A stretch of 64,000 nucleotides of DNA. It comes from Lactifluus volemus (Eukaryota; Basidiomycota; Agaricomycetes; Russulales; Russulaceae). The stretch spans positions 434,001 to 498,000 of the forward strand of contig WTXI01000007.1 of NCBI GenBank assembly GCA_022376515.1. The letters run 5' to 3'. A model generated the notes under the pieces. It saw only the letters and a list, made by a program, of their open reading frames with translations. It was not told the DNA's origin and ran no database searches. Both the position numbers and the translations under genes were made by a program. Of the stretch, positions 1-10,265 are shown in pieces; the first letter of the stretch is position 1, and every line of letters starts with the position of its first letter.

Positions 1-1083
1 CCTGACCCATCATGCACAACCTCGGCTTCTCGTCTTCACGTCGAGCTTACACCGAGAGCCGTTGCAGATCCGTACGCTAAGAACACCCGCTATGCCCGTG
101 AATCACCCTCAGGCTCGCCTGCCGCGGCGGCGTTGCTTCCCGTATCTGAGAATCTCATGAATCTGGATGATAGAAACCTGAAGTTCTCTGACAGATTGTT
201 CGAGGTTCCGGCACTGAGAGGTGTTCATGTTATCCAGATCGCAGCTGGCTCACGAAGTAGTTTCGTGAGAACTGACACGGGAAGAGTACTCGGCTGGGGC
301 GCTAATGACTTTGGGTGCGTTGTTATTGTGATTTCTTAGGAGGCGTGATACGATACAGCCAATACCACATGGCTCCTGATTAGGCAAATCGGTCTGGGTG
401 GGAATGTGACGCTCGACACGATCACGGTCCCTACAGAAGTCGTGCTATGGAGGAGCACACCGAGCGGCACCCGCACTCGGTGCATTGACATGAACGTGGG
501 CGGCGACTTGGCATTCTTCACCGTCGAACGCGTGGACGGGACAGCGATTGGGACCATTGAAATCCTGTCCTGCGGGAACGGACAGTACGGCGGATTGGGA
601 AACGCGTTGTTTAGCAATGCTCAAAGCGTACCCGTGCGCACTAAAGCTGTCAGCGGACTTTTGGAGTGTACGTTAACGCACGAATCACACGACGTTATGG
701 CATCCCGTCCTGACATTTAGCTTTCAGTTTCGGAAAAGACAAATAACTTGCAGCCGATCGAGCCACATGCGCTCTCCGTATCGCCTGATGGGCATGTCCT
801 ACTCGCACTCGATACGCATGGACGCGCAGGATCAGGCGGAGGTGGGAGGGACTTGTTCGCGTGGGGGACAAATTATGATTATCAAGTTGGCAACGGGAAG
901 CGAGCGAGCATCGCGGTGCCAACTACGCTCGAACCTGGAGAAGGCGATCGGCTGATGTTAGGGAAGCGACAGGCCAAGGTGGTGCGTGATCCGCAAGGGC
1001 GAGTGTGGAGGCGAGGCGTACAGGTTGAGCAGGTTGCGGTTGCGGGTTACGGAAATAGCTTGATCTATTGGAGGATCGCTTAA
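1..1083 (+). CDS. RCC1-repeat protein, FMP25-like, 5' truncated by window edge
   Basis: The frame is open from base 1, so the N-terminus lies outside the window. Three exons join cleanly: 1-314, 384-667 and 728-1083 (introns of 69 and 60 bp, phases kept). The protein carries RCC1-type repeats, seen as LGWGANDFGQIGLGG, CGNGQYGGLGN and LFAWGTNYDYQVGNGKR, each a beta-propeller blade signature. The end VAGYGNSLIYWRIA resembles the C-terminus of fungal mitochondrial FMP25-like proteins, which are needed for respiratory complex III assembly in yeast. The RCC1 fold is seen directly; the mitochondrial role is inferred from family resemblance. It could instead be another RCC1/BLIP-II propeller protein. 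Confidence 0.8.
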
Positions 1084-1176
1084 CCGCTGGACCCGGACCC
1101 CCTTTACCGCTTAAAGCGACCACGGACCTAGGCGTTTGTTCCTTCCCCCTTGAAATACACCTCTTTATAGCTAGCC

Positions 1177-2681
1177 ATGACAACCTCTTTATCATCCTCA
1201 ATTGACATGCTCTCCCTCACCTCCAGTACAAGGTGGGCTAGTGACTCTCCTTCAGACGAAGATGAAATCGTCTGGTCCTTATCATCTTCTGCTGCGTTCT
1301 CTTCCCCTTCCCCGCCTAATTCACCCCTATCCGATACGGCAGACTTTGTGCTCGTGCCCCGAATGAGTACCAGCACAGCGGCCGCAGCATCAGCGGCATC
1401 AACAACGACCGACCTGAATGTGGCCGGGTCCCCAACTGCTGCCAATTCGGTCGTCGATAAATTAGCAGCCCTTTCGTTGAGCGTCGCTCCGCAACCCCGC
1501 CGGGTCCGAGCCGACATACTACCCACATCCACGTCCACTGGTACAGCGCCAGCGAAGAAGAAGGCCAAAGGTCGTCACTCAGGTGACCGGAAGGCATCCG
1601 TTCCGGTGCCCCCGCCCCCGCTTCCGAGTGTCCCCGATGAGCAAACACAGGGAGCTCCGCGGACGTCAGCGGTGAAGAAGAATAAGCGCAAGAAGAAGGG
1701 CTCTTCTTCCCCTACATTACCCGCTACGACCACTGCGGCGATAAGTGGTGATGGTATCATGGGTTCGACACCGGTCGCGAAGACGAGGACGAAGCGGGAA
1801 ACAAAGTCTGATGGTACCTCCGCGGCTAGTGTGCCCGAACCGAGGAGTCCGACCAAGAAGAAGAAGAAGAAGAGCGGGTCTGTTATTACCGTTGGAGGGG
1901 CATCCGCTCTGTCGATTACCTCACTTGCGGAGGGCGGTGTGGTGAGGTTGCCACCAGCAGCAGGGCTCAGGTCGGCCACCGGTTCGCTCTCCGAAGGGGA
2001 TGGAGACGTATCCGAATCATCTTCGACCACGACAACGACAACAACAACAACAACAACAACAACAGCAACGACCTCTTCTAGTACTAATCCCGACACCGCT
2101 AGTACTGGCTACCACGAAGCACACAAATATATGACCTCGTGCGTACACGCGCTTCGCTTTATGTCCACGCTATGCACTAAAATCAACACCCCCCTTGATT
2201 GCTCGATGATCCGCACCACCACGTGTGCCTATTTTTTCAATTTATTTTTCTATTCTATTCTTCTTTTGTTTCGTTCCCCCTCCCCTCCCCCTTTTGTCCC
2301 TTGTTTTTTTTTTTTTTCGCATTCGCACGGCTTAGGTACCTGGCGCACCCACCACCTCCAGGTAACAACAGTTCGGCATTACTGATGCTACAAGCACTCA
2401 TCCTCGAGCTTGGTTGCCTGCCCGGCGTGGCGACGAGCAAGTTCTCGATCCCGGAGCTCCCAGGAACGCTAAGGCAGGCCAAGCTACTCCTGAGGCGCCA
2501 CGCGTTCATCAATGTGCGTGATTATCTCGCCGTGCGGGAGCAAGGCCAGGCTGCGCTGCAGCGCGTGATGCATCCCAGCCGGAAGAGCCTCGTACGGGAG
2601 GTGCGTAAGGGGAAACGAGTGCCCGTGCAGGAGGTGAAGAAGGCCGGCCTCAACGTCCTTTTGGTCAACACACACTTTTGA
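1177..2681 (+). CDS. Ser/Thr/Lys-rich protein with conserved-looking C-terminus, unknown function
   Basis: Two exons, 1177-2138 and 2336-2681, give 435 residues. The 197-bp intron ends after a long T tract and keeps phase. The first ATG after the upstream gene is used. The N-terminal two thirds is low complexity: Ser/Thr/Ala/Pro runs, several basic patches (KKKAKGR, KKNKRKKKG, KKKKKK) and a Thr run coded by an ACA/ACG repeat near 2025-2064. The last about 100 residues, after the intron, are ordered and helical (for example ALLMLQALILELG, LRQAKLLLRRHAFINVRDY, LNVLLVNTHF). The lysine patches would fit nuclear or nucleolar targeting, but this is inference. No family was recognised. A long antisense frame over 1575-2096 is only a mirror of the repeats. 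Confidence 0.75.
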
Positions 2682-3058
2682 ACAATATGGTTACTGTCAC
2701 CGTTGCTACTCCCTTTCTGCAATATTTGCTTGTCATCTCTCGTGGTAATACTAGTAACTTAGCAGTCTTTCTAACTTGTAACACATCTCGAATCTACAAC
2801 AACATTTTTCACGGCGTTCACTTTCAATCCGATCCTCCGCGCGCAAACCCGCAGACAAAAAACTGTAATTGTTATTGTAATTCCACGTTAACGAATGGCC
2901 TGACACTGTCCTCCCATTCAAGTACCTATCAGCCAATGAGAGCCAGCCCCAGCATGACCTAAAGGCTATGGATGATAAGTATGTAACCAATAAAATGAAG
3001 CGGTAATGAGATAATAAAGTTCATTGGGTATATGGATCGTAGACTGCCACTCCAACAA

Positions 3059-4098
3059 CTAGGTTGGATTGCAAGCCTCAACAAGATCAGCCATATTTTG
3101 GAAGACCTGATTCAAGTCGAAGATGTTATCTTTCTGCCCATCGGGAACAGTACTGCCAGTTATTTGGGGTTGAGCAAGACCACTTGCAGAGCCAACGCTC
3201 GAGTTCCCGCTCGACGAAGTTGAGGCCGCAGCAGACGGCTTTGACGAAGTGGAGGTTATGCTAGTAGTCGTGGAGCTGCTGGTGGTCTGCGCAGGGGCGG
3301 GAGTACTAGTGGAAGTCGGTGGGGGTGGAGTATAGGTACTCGTCGAGGTAGGAGGAGGAGGAGGAGGGGGGGTGTAAGTAGTTTGTGGAGGTGGTGGTGG
3401 TTGCGATGTTGTAGCTGGGGCTGGGGCCGGGGCCGGGGCTGGGTTTCCCTGACCCTCATAGCTCCAATCACAGCTGATGACACCCTTGCCGAGGTCCCCA
3501 TTCGTGAAGTAGTTGAAGAGGGCCTCTGTTAAATCAAGGCCAGCATGGGGACAGGACCCACACTAAAGAGAAATTTTAAGTGAGGCCGACGAGGAGTAAA
3601 TGAGACGAACCTTGTCGACAATTTGGGCGGTAGCTGTTTTGCCAAGACAAGTGATGGTGATCGTTTTAAAACACGGATAGGAAGGGAAGGGACCTGAGAA
3701 GTCCTTGAAAGGGGTGGAAAATCAGCGCCCTTGGCTAGTCAGACCAATGAACAGGATACTGACCCCTATGCTCAAAGCGACAACCTATGGGAGTAAGTTT
3801 GAGGGTAAGAATATTAAAACGATAGCTCACAAAATCACTATTCTTGTAGTTACCGCCACAAGCGACACTACAGAAAATAATAAGGAATAGAAAGACATGA
3901 GCAGAAGGAAGACACATACGGGCCCACGTCGATCTGGTAATACGTTGCACGAACAGCATCAAACTGGGCCCTGGGTAGAATGTCACCACGGGCGCGAAGA
4001 GCGATTTCTGAATGACGGCGAGCACGGTGATCACCATGACTGGCGAGAATAGATAGGGGGAGTGAAAAGGAGAGGAGAGCAATCAAAAATGAGCGCAT
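3059..4098 (-). CDS. Secreted RlpA-like double-psi beta-barrel protein with Pro/Thr/Ser-rich tail
   Basis: Five exons (4098-3920, 3867-3831, 3784-3764, 3703-3611, 3562-3059) give 277 residues and total an exact multiple of three. Residues 1-20, MRSFLIALLSFSLPLSILAS, form a signal peptide. The barrel follows: ATYYQIDVGPVACGG, then CFKTITITCLGKTATAQIVDK, CGSCPHAGLDLTEALFNYF and GKGVISCDWSYEG. This is the fungal expansin/RlpA-like (DPBB_1) family, which lacks the second expansin domain and is usually extracellular or wall-bound. After the barrel comes an Ala-Pro and Thr/Ser/Pro-rich, probably O-glycosylated tail that ends in an ordered stretch (IFDLNQVFQNMADLVEACNPT). The 21-bp third exon is unusually small but the phase demands it. 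Role in wall remodelling or fruiting is inference. Confidence 0.88.
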
Positions 4099-4319
4099 TG
4101 TGAATAAAAGAAGGGAATGATGGAAACGAAAGGGATGGTAACGTATACGACGACGTAGCGAGACGGAGACGGACAAGAGACAAACTTGGGAAAATCCACA
4201 AAATTTCGACCCGTCAAAATACGACCAAATAAAGCTCCGTTTACAAATTCGGATCCCCACGGTTGTCCTTTTTCTTTCTCATCACCCATGTTAGACGCAT
4301 CTAAACCTCTCATTCAACC

Positions 4320-6130
4320 TACACGTCTTCCCGGAGGCCCTTAACGCTCTTGGCCCTCCCCGCTCCACCATTTCTTCGACATCCTTCCGCGCATCCGTTT
4401 GCCACTTCTAGTCAACAAGACCCATTCCACCACCTAAACCCAGTGGAATGCCATCTAACCCTAAGTTGTTTTTGGCTACTTCGCATCCTCCCTCGGTTCA
4501 ACCTGGCCTTCATTCCTTATCTATGCATCCCTTGCACTATCGTCCTTTTGCGTCATACACAGACGCCTTGGCTTCATGACACATCACAGATCCCCATTAT
4601 GTACCGCCTCGGGACCCTGGTACTCGGTCGCCTCACGTCTGCCTCCACCCACAGAATCCCATTTGTTGGGCATATTCCACCGGGGCAAATATGACAACGA
4701 GTTACGAGGAAGGCAGTGCCGGAACATGCGGGATCTCATGTCAGAAGTCGAGTTCCCGGGCCTGGTGCGGAATGCTATATGAGCGAAATATGCTAGTGTT
4801 CTTCGGAACTAGACCAACATACCGGATGCAACGTAGCCGGGGCTTCAGCCCTACTCGAGCATCGCTCAACCCGGTGACACTTCTGCTGGATTTGCTCGCC
4901 GTAGGCCGCCTCGTTCTCTCTGCGCTCCCCATTACAGGAGGCTCGCAGGAGGTCGATGGTGGGGACCTGAAAGCGTTGTAGAACGTCGCTTAATCTGCAC
5001 GACTTCTTGGCGAACGGAACGTGGGTGAAAAGGCTGTTGGATGACCTGGTGGAATAGACGGGCACGAACAAGGAAGCGTGTAACCAGAATGTCAGGGGTT
5101 GTGCCACTGCACTGCATGTGGTGTATGAGGGCGATCTTGACTTTACAAGTGCACTCTGGACCCCGTGCATCGGATGGTGGCGGTACTTGAGGGAGCCCAG
5201 GCTGGAACTTTGGACCACTACCGTGTACAATCGCCCACCCCCAACTGCGACTCTATCCTGCACAGATAGACGCACTACAACACTGCCGTACAAGTAATCT
5301 TCCTCTCACCGCGGGTCCAACAACCTCCGATGTCTCTGCACTTCAGGCTGGCTTGAAACTGCCGCTGGCACGCCTCCGCAATCATGCAGCACACTTCCAT
5401 CCTTTCCTACACATCCCGTCCGTGACGACCCGTTTCCTTGAGCTGGCCTGTGTTCATTGTGAACGCTCTTCCACATCCCTTTTGACACGTCAGAACCTCA
5501 TCCTCCCGCGTCGGCGCAGTACCAACTGTTCGATGAATCCGTCTACACAGCAGATACCCCACTGCACGTAGTCACACTCCCACTCACACTCTTGCAACTT
5601 TGAGTTGTGGTGCCTCGCGGGGTGTCACAAAGAGTTACTACTCGCTCTCAGGATTGCTCGAGTTGTGTGTTGGCAGTCGCAACGGTTGCATGTGGTGAGG
5701 ATTGCCGTAGCATGGACGAGTGCAGCTGAATGCCATTGCCCAACCGAGAAGAAGAGAGTCATTGGGGACATGCACAGGAAGTTCGGACGCTCTGCGCTGT
5801 CCAAATCGGAGCGGAGAGCAGGCCCTTGTGTGCATAGCGAAAAGATCAATGGAGATGTTGCAGCAAGCGGAAGTGCGGCAGGGTTCGCCGTGTCTGCGGG
5901 GTCAACTGACGAGCGCGTGGCTCGTGGTGGTCAGAAACGTGCGTGCCCAGCGCCGCTCGGAGTATGTAAAGAGCAAGGGTCGGGTGAACGCACGGCGTGG
6001 TCGCAAGACTGGTGTTGTAGCGGGGGAAGCCAAGCTTCGAGAGACGGGCGATCGTGCTGACGATGCCATAATTTTTTCCATTCTTCTCGCTTTCGCAGCG
6101 ATATTGTTACCCTTCTTTTTTGCATGAGTG
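4320..6130. other. No supportable gene
   Basis: Several open frames of 60-170 codons exist on both strands (for example 4793-5293 minus, 5605-6060 plus), but none shows a recognisable family, a signal peptide, a repeat pattern or a splice-linked continuation. They overlap each other antiparallel. A decayed or lineage-specific gene cannot be excluded. Confidence 0.5.
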
Positions 6131-7260
6131 TGGTTATAATAACTCCTTCTCACCCCTTGCCTCGGTTGAATATGATGTGATGTTACAGGTAGTCCTTATA
6201 ATAAAACAACATCTCGTCATCTGTCTATGGATTGAGGAAAGGAGGACGTATGTGGCAGTACGGTCGGTGTTGATGGCAATGTGCGAATCCGACGCAATCG
6301 GGTATCGAGTCTTCGAAGTATTCCAGTGTAACGATATCATCATCATATTTTACGGGGTCTGTTGTTGATTGCTCAAATCGGTCCTATGGTAAGAGGACGC
6401 AGGGGTGCTTATGCGAATGCCTCTTCGGGGTATGAACCCATCCACCTGTGAGCAGGTGAGCGCAGGGGTGGAACCCAGAGGTTATTGCTATCACGTCATG
6501 GAAGGAGGATGGCGACATCTGACGTGGATGTCTTGTCTGTGGTACTCGACACCCTGATTGCCCTATGAATGACGTCGCACTAGCCGTGATGCGTACAACC
6601 TCCTCGAGGAAAAGTAAGCATCGAATCAGCGCAAACGTCGCGACAAAGCAAAACTGCCGCACCATTGGATTATGGCCCATGAACGCGCCATGCGGGGGTG
6701 TTGCAAAGACCATTGAGGGGTTTTAAACGCCCTACTCTACGAGAGATGTGATGTGTCCGATAGCACTTGATTGGATTACTGCAAGGTCCGAAACTATATT
6801 GACCCAGGGGGGCACGAACCGCTACAGACGCTCTAGAATCGAAAGAATGTTGTTGTTTTACGTCCCACGATCGTGATGTATGTCTATTACTTAGTTCGCG
6901 CCGGCCAGATCAGGATGGTTGACCTTGCATTCTTGCATGTACGTTCATAAAGGCAATGACAGGGTATGTACAGTGTCAAAGCTCAACATGATGCCCGATG
7001 TACCCTCCACGTTTGATACACGCGCACCCCACGTCTGCGAATATAATAGGCAGCGCCCATGAGCACCCTGGGGTGTGTTGTTGTATTGTTGTATTGAGCT
7101 AATGTGAGAGTGGACTCTAACCCAAGTTAGTTTAGGGATAACTTATTGTGCGGTCATCATGATTGGCTCAGAAATGTATGCGCGTGTACATGTGGAAAAT
7201 GAAAAATCTCGTCACGGGATGATATATATAGGCGTAGCCAAAAAAGAGTCTCTCTCTAGT
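6131..7260. other. Intergenic, nothing recognised
   Basis: No frame here has family signal. The 3' part contains a short TGTTGTATTG duplication near 7077-7096 and a TATA-like run (gatatatata) near 7220. The stretch separates the 4.3-6.1 kb unknown region from the 3' end of the minus-strand membrane-protein gene. Confidence 0.5.
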
Positions 7261-7769
7261 CTACTTTGATCGTCCTGGAGTCGGGGGAGTCAATACGAGT
7301 TGCAATTCAGCCTGCGATCCATTATCCGATTCGATATCGACGTAGATGGGTTGGTTCGGTTTCAAGTTGAACGAAACTCTGGAGCCCTTCTCCATCGACG
7401 ACGTCGAGGATGTAGAGGAGGAAGACGAAGACGAGAACCGCGACCTTCGAGACGAGTCTGAATCCGAATCCGACCATCGTGAGGTCGTTTGATTGCCGCC
7501 ATCCAGGTGACGAAGAGACGATCGTCTGTGCCGGAGTAGTATAAAGTGGACCAGGAACACGCCCAGAGAGAGTAGGATGATCCCAGAAAGTACGACTATG
7601 ATTGCGATCGCTGTCGAGAGAGGAAGGCGGGTAGGGACAAAAAAAAAAGCAGAAATTTGCTAGGTCAGCGGCGGCAAGCAAGCACGCGAAGGTGCGGAGG
7701 ACCCTCAGGCTGTCAGCCATGGCCAGGACAAGACTCACAGGGTAAAATGGTGGTAACCGAAGTATCCAT
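7261..7769 (-). CDS. Small single-pass membrane protein, unknown function
   Basis: Two exons (7769-7739 and 7610-7261, 128-bp intron, phase kept) give 126 residues beginning MDTSVTTILPS. A strong transmembrane helix occupies about residues 11-36 (IAIIVVLSGIILLSLGVFLV). It is followed by a basic stop-transfer segment RHRRSS, a long Ser/Asp/Arg low-complexity region and an ordered C-terminal piece (VSFNLKPNQPIYVDIE). With ten residues before the helix and the basic side after it, an outside N-terminus and cytosolic C-terminus (type III) is likely. No family recognised. The exon-intron structure and the hydrophobic/basic arrangement support a real gene. Confidence 0.65.
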
Positions 7770-8360
7770 AATTATCGAAAGAATTGATTTGATTTGATAA
7801 ATGAACGGAAAGAGTTGGGTAAAGGAGTGTGCTTTCAAAAAGAATAAAATAGAATGTAATGTTTGTGTCGAACCCGTCTTGGGGTTGATCTATGGACTCT
7901 CACGTGGTATAGATAAGATACGATAAGATCCTCGGCGAGACCGAGACCGAGACCGAGACCGATATCGATCTCCCGGTTCACTTCTAATTAGCCGACCTTC
8001 CTGCCTCAACCCCATCCGTGCGCGCCTTTTCAAAAAGGTAGATCGCTGGTTGCTAACGAAAACTCTAAGAGCTAGATAAAAAAAAATAGATCAAGATCAT
8101 AATCTATGATCATTTCCAAAATGCAGTACAGTACGTTGTCGTCTCACGATGACCCGCATATCTGATGTCCGCGTGCCCCACCAGATATCCTTGTTCGAGT
8201 CCCTCGCAAAGGATATATTCATCAGGCTAGCCTGATATGCGTCTACGGTACGAACAGTAAGTATTAGCATTGAGTCCATAGGCTGTCCTCCATTTCAATT
8301 CTACCAAAAGCAACACTTATCCAAATCAGTAAACCATCTAGGATATCGTAAGTCCCTCAA
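7770..8360. repeat. Intergenic with short GAGACC microsatellite
   Basis: No gene seen. About four units of cgagac occur near 7937-7961. The rest is AT-rich intergenic sequence between the 5' end of the membrane-protein gene and the 3' end of the F-box gene. Confidence 0.5.
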
Positions 8361-10082
8361 CTAATCATCATCATCATCATCATCACCATCATCCGACAAA
8401 TCGTACTCATCACTTGATTCGTTGTCCAACTCGCCAACACCAAGTGTCTTGGGTTCGCCAATATAGTCGATCGGCTCTGATGTTAGGGTATCCAAGGCCG
8501 CCAATTGCTTCGATGTCACATGACAGTCTACGAGGATAATCTTCACGGAGGGCCACCCCAGTTCTACGCGTCGCGTTAGAGCACGCTTCAGTGTTGAAAA
8601 GAGCTCGTCGTCTCCGAATGGAAACGAGAAGTGAACGTTTCTGATTTCCAGCGTTGTCAGTCTGGGTAAGACTATCACGTCGGCTCCACTGGTCCAGTGT
8701 GCATCGTGGAACGCGTTCAGAACCCGGTACGTTTTTCCGCCTGATAGTAGGACCGTTTCAACGTGAGATAGACGGAGAAAGATCTCGAGCCACTCTTCGT
8801 ATTTTAGAAATTCTTCGGGATGCGTTGATGCACTGAAATACACCATTCGGTCTAGAGGTAGACCTAATAGAAGGTCTCCAAAGCGGAAAAAAGTCTCCAC
8901 ATCAGCCAGCTGACGAGGAGGGGGCCATACGAAGTGCAGTTCGAGGTGGGCTTCCTCAGTATGAACCGCAGGACGAACGGTGAACGCGACACCGTAAGTG
9001 TAGTGGTCGCCGCCGCCGACACCATTTATAGATGCAAGGTAAGGTAGTTCTTGCTTCTCGAGCTGACGAAAAATAGTGGATGTGATGTTCGCTAGAAGGG
9101 GAACAGCCAGTGCGAGATCTTGTTTACTCTCAAAGGGTTCTGCCTTGAGCTTAAACTGCCGGCAATGTGGTATATCGAGATGACGCATAAAATTCGCGCA
9201 GTCTAGGGCGACACCTGTAAGTGAAAAGTAAGACAAGTATTCGAGTTTAACTGGGGCAGCGACTGTGAGGGGAGGGAGTATTGTGGTGTTCCTGGGGAGC
9301 GCCGGAATCGCATAAATGAGTATGAGCCTCTCCAACCTGCTCATTGTCCGAAAAATGGAGAGGATATTGTCCATGGTTAGTTGACATTCTCGGGGAGGGA
9401 CTTCGAGCACCAGAGAAGTTAAATTTCCGATGGAGGGAAACTTCTGCCAATTGATACAAAAATGGTGGAGCTCCAAGCTCCGCAGACATGGTGCCTTTTT
9501 CATGGATGGGTAGGTGTAATCAGTAGTGAATGGTGAGCCTGAAAGGTTTAGCCCTTCGAGGATATCAAAAGACCCTGATAGGAGAAGAAAGAGGACACCA
9601 TCTGGGTCCATTTTACGGTAAGATTCGACAGGTGTGATGAAAAGATATCGTATGCGGTAAATGTGAGAGAGGGTGAGCCGTAAAGAATTTTTGAAGGCAT
9701 TGTCTTTCAAGTTTGTATCAGTTATCGGAATTTCCACAGTCAAAGGTGCGGTTTGGGAGCGTTCCAGCATGATGGCGGTCCATTTGGCTGGGACAAATAT
9801 GATGTTTGTCCACAAAAGTGGGCACCGGAGAGCAGCATTGCGCCAGGTTCTGGATACGTGGGTGAGGGGAAGACAAGCAGGGGAACGCCGGTTGAAGATA
9901 GAGCGCCAATTTTTCGAATCGGACTCGGAGCGATGAAAGATGATGAAAATATCGCTAAGTAGGTCGTGTGGAAGTTTCGAGACGGGGGCAAGGGAATTAC
10001 GATGGGACTTCAAAGCGATGATACGATTAAGATCAGTACAAAGAGTCAACTGATGATCAATGTCGTCGAACGGGTCACCCAT
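8361..10082 (-). CDS. F-box protein with leucine-rich-repeat-like body
   Basis: A single open frame of 573 codons starting at ATG 10082 (MGDPFDDIDHQ); the longer frame upstream starts only at TTG. Residues about 30-90 carry the Agaricomycete F-box pattern: VSKLPHDLLSDIFIIF, then CLPLTHVSRTWRNAALRCPLLWTNI. This motif binds Skp1 in SCF ubiquitin ligases. The rest is made of irregular leucine-rich strands (LRSLELHHF, LTSLVLEVP, LERLILIYAIPAL, LTTLEIRNVHFSF), as in the large F-box/LRR families of mushrooms. The C-terminus is an Asp run (DDGDDDDDDD) coded by a CAT/ATC triplet repeat at 8365-8390. No introns and no frame breaks. The substrate is unknown. Confidence 0.88.
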   Translation of the reverse strand: MGDPFDDIDHQLTLCTDLNRIIALKSHRNSLAPVSKLPHDLLSDIFIIFHRSESDSKNWRSIFNRRSPACLPLTHVSRTWRNAALRCPLLWTNIIFVPAKWTAIMLERSQTAPLTVEIPITDTNLKDNAFKNSLRLTLSHIYRIRYLFITPVESYRKMDPDGVLFLLLSGSFDILEGLNLSGSPFTTDYTYPSMKKAPCLRSLELHHFCINWQKFPSIGNLTSLVLEVPPRECQLTMDNILSIFRTMSRLERLILIYAIPALPRNTTILPPLTVAAPVKLEYLSYFSLTGVALDCANFMRHLDIPHCRQFKLKAEPFESKQDLALAVPLLANITSTIFRQLEKQELPYLASINGVGGGDHYTYGVAFTVRPAVHTEEAHLELHFVWPPPRQLADVETFFRFGDLLLGLPLDRMVYFSASTHPEEFLKYEEWLEIFLRLSHVETVLLSGGKTYRVLNAFHDAHWTSGADVIVLPRLTTLEIRNVHFSFPFGDDELFSTLKRALTRRVELGWPSVKIILVDCHVTSKQLAALDTLTSEPIDYIGEPKTLGVGELDNESSDEYDLSDDGDDDDDDD

Positions 10083-10265
10083 TGATCTTTGCTCGTCGGT
10101 GAATGAACGGAACAAGGTCGTTTAACCAGCCGATCACACACAGCCACACACACACTTCCACTTTCCGTTCATCCCGCGAGCGATTCCACTCCTACCCCTT
10201 CTTCCTTCCTACTCTCATTCCTCCCTCCCAACACCCCACTTGGCGGTCACGAGAACGACCCTTCC

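Noticed and set aside
1575..2096. 173-codon minus frame with Val/Phe runs
   Set aside because: Antisense mirror of the Thr and Lys repeats of the gene at 1177-2681; a hydrophobic run coded opposite ACA repeats is expected.
3256..3501. Pro/Arg/Leu-rich minus frame
   Set aside because: Out-of-frame reading of the last exon of the RlpA-like gene, whose true frame has conserved DPBB motifs.
7901..8000. GAGACC repeat as a telomere or centromere signal
   Set aside because: Only about four units, so an ordinary microsatellite.
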